The position numbers and the translations under genes were made by a program. DNA of 47,780 nucleotides from Marinilabiliales bacterium (GTDB taxonomy: Bacteria > Bacteroidota > Bacteroidia > Bacteroidales > PUMT01), in NCBI GenBank assembly GCA_007695015.1, contig REEN01000112.1:1-47780 (forward strand), given 5' to 3'. Each line of letters opens with the position of its first letter. Position 1 is the stretch's first letter. Below the pieces are notes generated by a model, which was not told the origin of the DNA, searched no databases, and worked only from the letters and a program-made list of their open reading frames with translations. Positions 44,102 to 47,780 of this stretch are shown one piece after another.

Positions 44102-45436
44102 CTACCGTCCCATTGCCGGCATCCCCTTCATCATCCTGCCGGCTTTCTTGCCGCTTGTCATCATTTTCATCATCTTCCGGGTTTCATCAAATTGTTTGAT
44201 CAGGCGGTTCACTTCCTGGATTGTGGTCCCGCTGCCGTCAGCTATTCTTTTTCTGCGGCTTCCGTTGATTATAACCGGATCATTCCTCTCCTCGGGGGTC
44301 ATCGACCTGATTATGGCCTCAATCCCCTTGAAGGCGTCATCGTCAATATCAAGATTCTTCATTGCCTTGCCCACACCGGGAATCATCGATGCCAGCTCCT
44401 TCAGGTTTCCCATCTTCTTGATCTGCTGTATCTGGGCTATAAAATCGTCGAAGTTGAACTGGTTTTTAGCAATCTTTTTATGCAGCTTACGCGATTCCTC
44501 CTCGTCAAACTGCTCCTGCGCCCTCTCCACCAGGGTAACAATATCGCCCATTCCCAGGATCCTGTCAGCCATCCTCTCGGGATGGAAAACATCAATGGCA
44601 TCAAGTTTCTCGCCCGTACCGATAAACTTGATCGGCTTGTCAACAACCGATCTTATCGAAAGGGCCGCACCACCTCTTGTATCACCATCAAGCTTGGTCA
44701 GCACCACTCCGTCGAAATCAAGCCGGTCATTGAATGCTTTGGCAGTGTTCACTGCATCCTGTCCCGTCATAGAATCAACCACAAAGAGAATTTCGTGCGG
44801 ATCAACAGCCTTCTTTATATCGGCTATCTCGTTCATCATCTGCTCATCAACAGCAAGACGCCCGGCGGTATCTATTATTACAAGATTGTGGCCCTGCATA
44901 CGGGCATGCTTAATTGCCGCCCTTACTATTTTAACCGGCTGCATGTTCCCTTCTTCAGTATATACAGGAACCTCAGCCTGTTCGCCGATGATCTTAAGCT
45001 GCTCAATTGCAGCAGGCCGGTATACGTCACCCGCAACGAGGAGCGGGTTCTTCCCCTTTTTCGTCTTCAGGAACCGGGCAAGTTTTCCTGAAAAGGTAGT
45101 TTTTCCCGATCCCTGAAGGCCCGCAACAAGAACAACTGCCGGGTTGGCCTTGATATTCAGATCTTCCATCTTACCGCCCATGAGAGCAGCAAGCTCGTCA
45201 TGCACAATCTTAACGAGCATCTCACCGGGCTTTAAGGATGTCAGCACGTTCTGACCCATTGCCTTTTCCTTGACCGTATCGGTAAAGTTCTTGGCAATTT
45301 TGTAGTTAACGTCGGCATCAAGCAGCGCCCTCCTGACCTCCTTCAGCGTCTCGGCAACATTGATCTCAGAGATGTAGCCCTCGCCCTTTAGCAGTTTGAA
45401 TGAGCGTTCAAGTTTATCGGTTAGGTTTTCAAACAT
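44102..45436 (-). CDS. ffh: Signal recognition particle GTPase
   Basis: A 444-residue Ffh protein. Order of domains: N helical bundle (1-90), GTPase G domain with GLQGSGKTT at 106-114, [17 protein letters not shown] and [10 protein letters not shown], then the methionine-rich M domain that ends [20 protein letters not shown]. It targets membrane proteins to the Sec translocon with 4.5S RNA, whose gene is not visible here. Upstream, a 175-bp gap with a long hairpin separates it from argS. Confidence 0.97.
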   Translation of the reverse strand: MFENLTDKLERSFKLLKGEGYISEINVAETLKEVRRALLDADVNYKIAKNFTDTVKEKAMGQNVLTSLKPGEMLVKIVHDELAALMGGKMEDLNIKANPAVVLVAGLQGSGKTTFSGKLARFLKTKKGKNPLLVAGDVYRPAAIEQLKIIGEQAEVPVYTEEGNMQPVKIVRAAIKHARMQGHNLVIIDTAGRLAVDEQMMNEIADIKKAVDPHEILFVVDSMTGQDAVNTAKAFNDRLDFDGVVLTKLDGDTRGGAALSIRSVVDKPIKFIGTGEKLDAIDVFHPERMADRILGMGDIVTLVERAQEQFDEEESRKLHKKIAKNQFNFDDFIAQIQQIKKMGNLKELASMIPGVGKAMKNLDIDDDAFKGIEAIIRSMTPEERNDPVIINGSRRKRIADGSGTTIQEVNRLIKQFDETRKMMKMMTSGKKAGRMMKGMPAMGR

Positions 45437-45530
45437 TTTATTAAAAAATTTATCCTTTAGTCATGCAAAATTAATCAATAGAACAGCCAACACCAACTTT
45501 GATCCTCCGGCTATTATTGTGCCTTCCAAT

Positions 45531-45603
45531 TCAGGCGCCAGGGGGCTGCATCATTACTATGATTTCCCTTCCGGGGAATATAACGCCATTCCCCTGCGCC
45601 TGA
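45531..45603. terminator. Long hairpin between argS and ffh
   Basis: TCAGGCGC (45531-45538) and AGGGG (45540-45544) pair with CCCCTGCGCCTGA (45591-45603), giving 13 base pairs with one bulged C. A second small hairpin (TTCCC/GGGAA, 45564-45578) sits in the loop. It starts 8 bp after the argS stop on the minus strand. No U-run follows, so it may be a Rho-assisted terminator, a processing site or a decayed repeat element. Confidence 0.5.
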
Positions 45604-45611
45604 CCTGGTGA

Positions 45612-47402
45612 TTACATCTTATCAGGCACGTCGATCCCCAGCAGGCCCATTCCCGTTTTGATAACGTTTCCGGCGAGCAGGGAGACCATGAGTCTGAATT
45701 TTCTCACCCCCGGGTCAGCCTCCCTTATTACCGGGTGATCGTGATAGAACTGGTTATATTCTTTGGCAAGGTCATATACCAGATTTGCTATCAGGGCGGG
45801 ACTGCAGTTTCTACCGGCCTCTGACAGAATACCAGGAAACTCATGCAGCAGTGTGATCACCCGCACCTCCTTATCTGTCAGCGTTATATTCAAATCATTA
45901 CCCGGAGCCGGTTTAATACCCTGCTCCTCTGCCTTTTTCAGCAACGAACATATCCTCGCATGCGTGTACTGTATAAACGGCCCTGTGTTACCATTGAAAT
46001 CGATAGACTCCTCAGGGTTGAAGATCATGTTTTTCTTCGGGTCCACCTTGAGGATGAAATACTTCAGGGCCCCCATCCCGATCTTCCTCACGATCTCCTC
46101 CTTCTCATCTTCTGACAGGCCTTCAAGCTTGCCCAGTTCGGCAGACAGCCTGCCGGCGGTCTCGATCATCTGGTCAATCAGGTTATCGGCATCAACCACC
46201 TTGCCTTCCCTTGATTTCATTTTTCCGGATGGCAGTTCGACCATCCCGTATGATATATGATGCAGCGACCCGGCCCATTCATAGCCAAGTTCATCAAGTA
46301 TAAGCGAAAGAACCTTGAAATGGTAGTCCTGCTCATTGCCCACGACATAATACATTGTTCCGGCATTGAATTCCTTCTGCCTTATCACAGCAGTGCCAAG
46401 ATCCTGGGTCATATATACAGATGTGCCATCAGATCTGAGCAGAAGCTTCTCATCAAGTCCGCGCTCCCTCAGATCGGCCCATACGGAACCATCCTCTCTT
46501 CTGTTCAGTTTTCCTTTATCAAGCCCCTCTTCCACAATTTTCTTACCAGTATGATAGGTGTCTGATTCATAATAGATCTTATCGAACGATACTCCCAGCC
46601 TTTTGTAGGTCACATCAAAACCTTCATAAACCCAGCCGTTCATTTTTTCCCAGAGACCGCAGACCCCAGGATCACCGGCTTCCCATTTCCTGAGCATTTC
46701 TCTTGCCTCGGCCATCAACGGAGCCTCTATCATCGCACGGTCCCTGCTCATGCCACCTGCAACAAGCTCATCAACCTCTTTGCGGTATTCAGTCTCAAAA
46801 AGAACATACATGTCGCCCACAAAATGGTCGCCCTTTTTACCAGCTTCAGCGGGAGTCCGGTTTTCACCCCACTTCACCCATGCCAGCATGGTTTTGCAGA
46901 TATGAATTCCCCTGTCATTGACAAGGTTAACCTTTTTCACATTCTTACCGGTGGCCTCAAGTATAAGCGATATACTGCAGCCCAGGAGGTTGTTCCTTAT
47001 GTGTCCGAGATGCAGCGGCTTGTTGGTGTTGGGAGAAGAGAACTCCACCAGGACTGTTTCACTTTCACCTGTCTTCTCAGAGATCCCGTATTTTTCATCA
47101 GCTGCTGCCTCTGAAACAAAGCCTGTCCAGTAAGAATACTCAACCACGAGGTTCAGAAACCCTTTGATCACATTGAAATCCTGTATCTGTGGCAATTGTC
47201 TAAGGTAATTACCAAGCTCCTCCCCGGCCTCGGCAGGGGATTTCTTCATTAAACGAATAAGGGGAAACACCACAAGAGTGATGTCTCCCCTGAACTCCTT
47301 ACGGGTTTTCTGTATCTGGACCAGTGACGGGTCCGGTTTCGGCAGACCGTTTTCTTTGAAGAACCGGCTTACAGCGCCGGCAACTATCGTTTCAATTCTC
47401 AT
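45612..47402 (-). CDS. argS: Arginyl-tRNA synthetase
   Basis: A 596-residue class I synthetase. The N-terminal Add-1 domain is followed by EFSSPNTNKPLHLGHIRNN with HLGH at 131-134, the conserved DLGTAVIR-type region, and SGKMKSREGKVV, the KMSKS-equivalent loop of ArgRS. The C-terminal anticodon-binding helical domain ends in the GLLGIDVPDKM tail seen in bacterial ArgRS. It charges tRNA-Arg. A -7-like promoter element lies 38 bp upstream inside a 12-bp inverted repeat. Confidence 0.97.
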   Translation of the reverse strand: MRIETIVAGAVSRFFKENGLPKPDPSLVQIQKTRKEFRGDITLVVFPLIRLMKKSPAEAGEELGNYLRQLPQIQDFNVIKGFLNLVVEYSYWTGFVSEAAADEKYGISEKTGESETVLVEFSSPNTNKPLHLGHIRNNLLGCSISLILEATGKNVKKVNLVNDRGIHICKTMLAWVKWGENRTPAEAGKKGDHFVGDMYVLFETEYRKEVDELVAGGMSRDRAMIEAPLMAEAREMLRKWEAGDPGVCGLWEKMNGWVYEGFDVTYKRLGVSFDKIYYESDTYHTGKKIVEEGLDKGKLNRREDGSVWADLRERGLDEKLLLRSDGTSVYMTQDLGTAVIRQKEFNAGTMYYVVGNEQDYHFKVLSLILDELGYEWAGSLHHISYGMVELPSGKMKSREGKVVDADNLIDQMIETAGRLSAELGKLEGLSEDEKEEIVRKIGMGALKYFILKVDPKKNMIFNPEESIDFNGNTGPFIQYTHARICSLLKKAEEQGIKPAPGNDLNITLTDKEVRVITLLHEFPGILSEAGRNCSPALIANLVYDLAKEYNQFYHDHPVIREADPGVRKFRLMVSLLAGNVIKTGMGLLGIDVPDKM

Positions 47403-47405
47403 AAA

Positions 47406-47494
47406 CTGGCAGGGATCTTTGTTTCTGTTCCAAAAAGTGCAAATATAGAAATAATAGATATTAGTTCAGCACCTACTTTCCGGATCCCTGCCAG
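47406..47494. repeat. 12-bp perfect inverted repeat flanking the argS promoter
   Basis: CTGGCAGGGATC at 47406-47417 is the exact reverse complement of GATCCCTGCCAG at 47483-47494, separated by 65 bp that include the predicted argS -7 element. The left-hand arm lies directly before the argS start codon. Confidence 0.75.
47440..47447 (-). promoter_or_regulatory. Putative -7 element of argS
   Basis: On the minus strand it reads TATATTTG, an exact TAnnTTTG match, 38 bp before the argS ATG at 47402. Confidence 0.5.
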
Positions 47495-47508
47495 GCCGGA
47501 TTACCGGT

Positions 47509-47526
47509 GCCGGGCTCTCTCCCGGC
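47509..47526. terminator. Small GC-rich hairpin after the repeat-protein gene
   Basis: GCCGGG and CCCGGC form a 6-bp stem with a CTCTCT loop, 8 bp beyond the stop of the minus-strand repeat-protein gene. The minus-strand side lacks a T-run, so terminator function is uncertain. Confidence 0.35.
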
Positions 47527-47534
47527 TGTTATTT

Positions 47535-47780
47535 TCAGCAGATTTTCTTTACTGACATGAATAGCTTCAGATCTTCCTTGCAGTCATTGAAACTGTTTAT
47601 GGTCCAGCTTTCCAGATCTGTCATCCAGTCCTCCAGAACATTATCAGCTTCGTATGCAGCTTCGAAAGAGTAAACATTCCATGTTGCCAGATCTGTCATC
47701 CAGTCTTCCAGTACATTATCAGCCTCGTATGAAGCTTCGAAAGAGTAGACATTCCATGCTGTCAGGTCTGTCATCCAGTC
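47535..47780 (-). CDS. Partial gene: C-terminus with 25-residue tandem repeats
   Basis: The gene runs off the right edge, and the visible Met at 47774 is just part of a repeat, not a likely start. The last 80 or so residues contain about two and a half copies of a 25-residue unit built around LEDWMTDL-x-x-W-x-V-x-SFEA-x-YEADNV, encoded by a 75-bp DNA repeat (identical word TCATCCAGTC at 47621, 47696 and 47771). The last unit diverges (LESWTINSFNDCKEDLKL) and the chain ends in a short Lys/Cys tail. Acidic, Trp-rich units of this kind appear at the ends of Bacteroidota proteins of unknown function. The rest of the protein is outside the window. Confidence 0.7.
   Translation of the reverse strand, partial: DWMTDLTAWNVYSFEASYEADNVLEDWMTDLATWNVYSFEAAYEADNVLEDWMTDLESWTINSFNDCKEDLKLFMSVKKIC

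Noticed and set aside
44039-45116. Two long plus-strand frames (about 350 codons) opposite ffh
   Set aside because: They are shadows of ffh on the other strand, low-complexity and without domains.
45500-45611. SRP (4.5S) RNA gene next to ffh
   Set aside because: Some SRP-like words are present but their order and spacing do not allow the domain IV fold.

Overview
The window looks like a chromosomal segment of a Bacteroidota bacterium, probably Bacteroidales or Marinilabiliales. The evidence is the gene families present (SiaC/DUF1987, DUF6599, DUF6340 lipoprotein, porin-family beta-barrel, YtxH plus Holin-X pair, a long NagB-LmbE fusion, a SPOR-domain secreted protein), several TAnnTTTG promoter elements of the Bacteroidota type at sensible distances from start codons, and few recognisable Shine-Dalgarno sequences. 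No rRNA, tRNA, CRISPR array, transposase or phage structural gene was seen.

Layout. 1-2500 is a low-GC accessory patch with two toxin-antitoxin-type modules on the minus strand (DUF433/DUF5615 and HEPN/MNT), a gene remnant, and direct repeats on both sides of the HEPN/MNT pair. 2510-6394 (plus) holds a FetAB-type metal exporter and a large secreted beta-helix protein, followed by a 43-bp tandem repeat. 6573-10285 (minus) holds SRAP, SPOR, DUF6599 and AEC transporter genes. 10427-12122 (plus) holds a TonB-like protein, a small acidic protein and SiaC. 12106-13461 (minus) holds two uncharacterised genes. 13631-17219 (plus) is a three-gene biotin-dependent acyl-CoA carboxylase operon. 17223-20828 (minus) holds a serine hydrolase, two secreted thioredoxin-fold proteins and an unknown protein. 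21036-21970 (plus) is a small envelope cassette ending at a clear terminator. 22035-25066 (minus) holds a porin-family protein, an M48 protease and a DUF6340 lipoprotein. 25179-27832 (plus) is nagA plus a sodium:solute symporter. 27801-30181 (minus) holds fabG, pyrD and an HTH regulator, followed by about 490 bp of very AT-rich non-coding DNA. 30671-38802 is an RND-MFP-TolC efflux set split by an opposite-strand NagB-LmbE fusion gene. 38840-42003 (minus) holds DUF368, ComA-like and TPR genes. 42229-43131 (plus) is a membrane-anchored coiled-coil protein. 43177-47402 (minus) holds folD, ffh and argS. The right edge cuts a gene made of 25-residue repeats.

How the genes work together. NagA, its adjacent symporter and the NagB-LmbE fusion 9 kb away point to amino-sugar metabolism. 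The carboxylase operon fits propionate/succinate or odd-chain acyl-CoA metabolism. TolC, the fusion protein and the RND pump should form one tripartite exporter. FolD, Ffh, ArgS, PyrD and FabG are housekeeping.

No single locus can be declared a new system from sequence alone. The strongest candidates are the NagB-like/LmbE fusion with a substituted catalytic-triad residue, the repeat-flanked HEPN/MNT module with a palindrome at its predicted transcription start, the 43-bp tandem repeat with a compensatory stem change, the uncharacterised 332-residue protein, and the 25-residue repeat protein at the right edge. All family assignments come from motif recognition without database searches.
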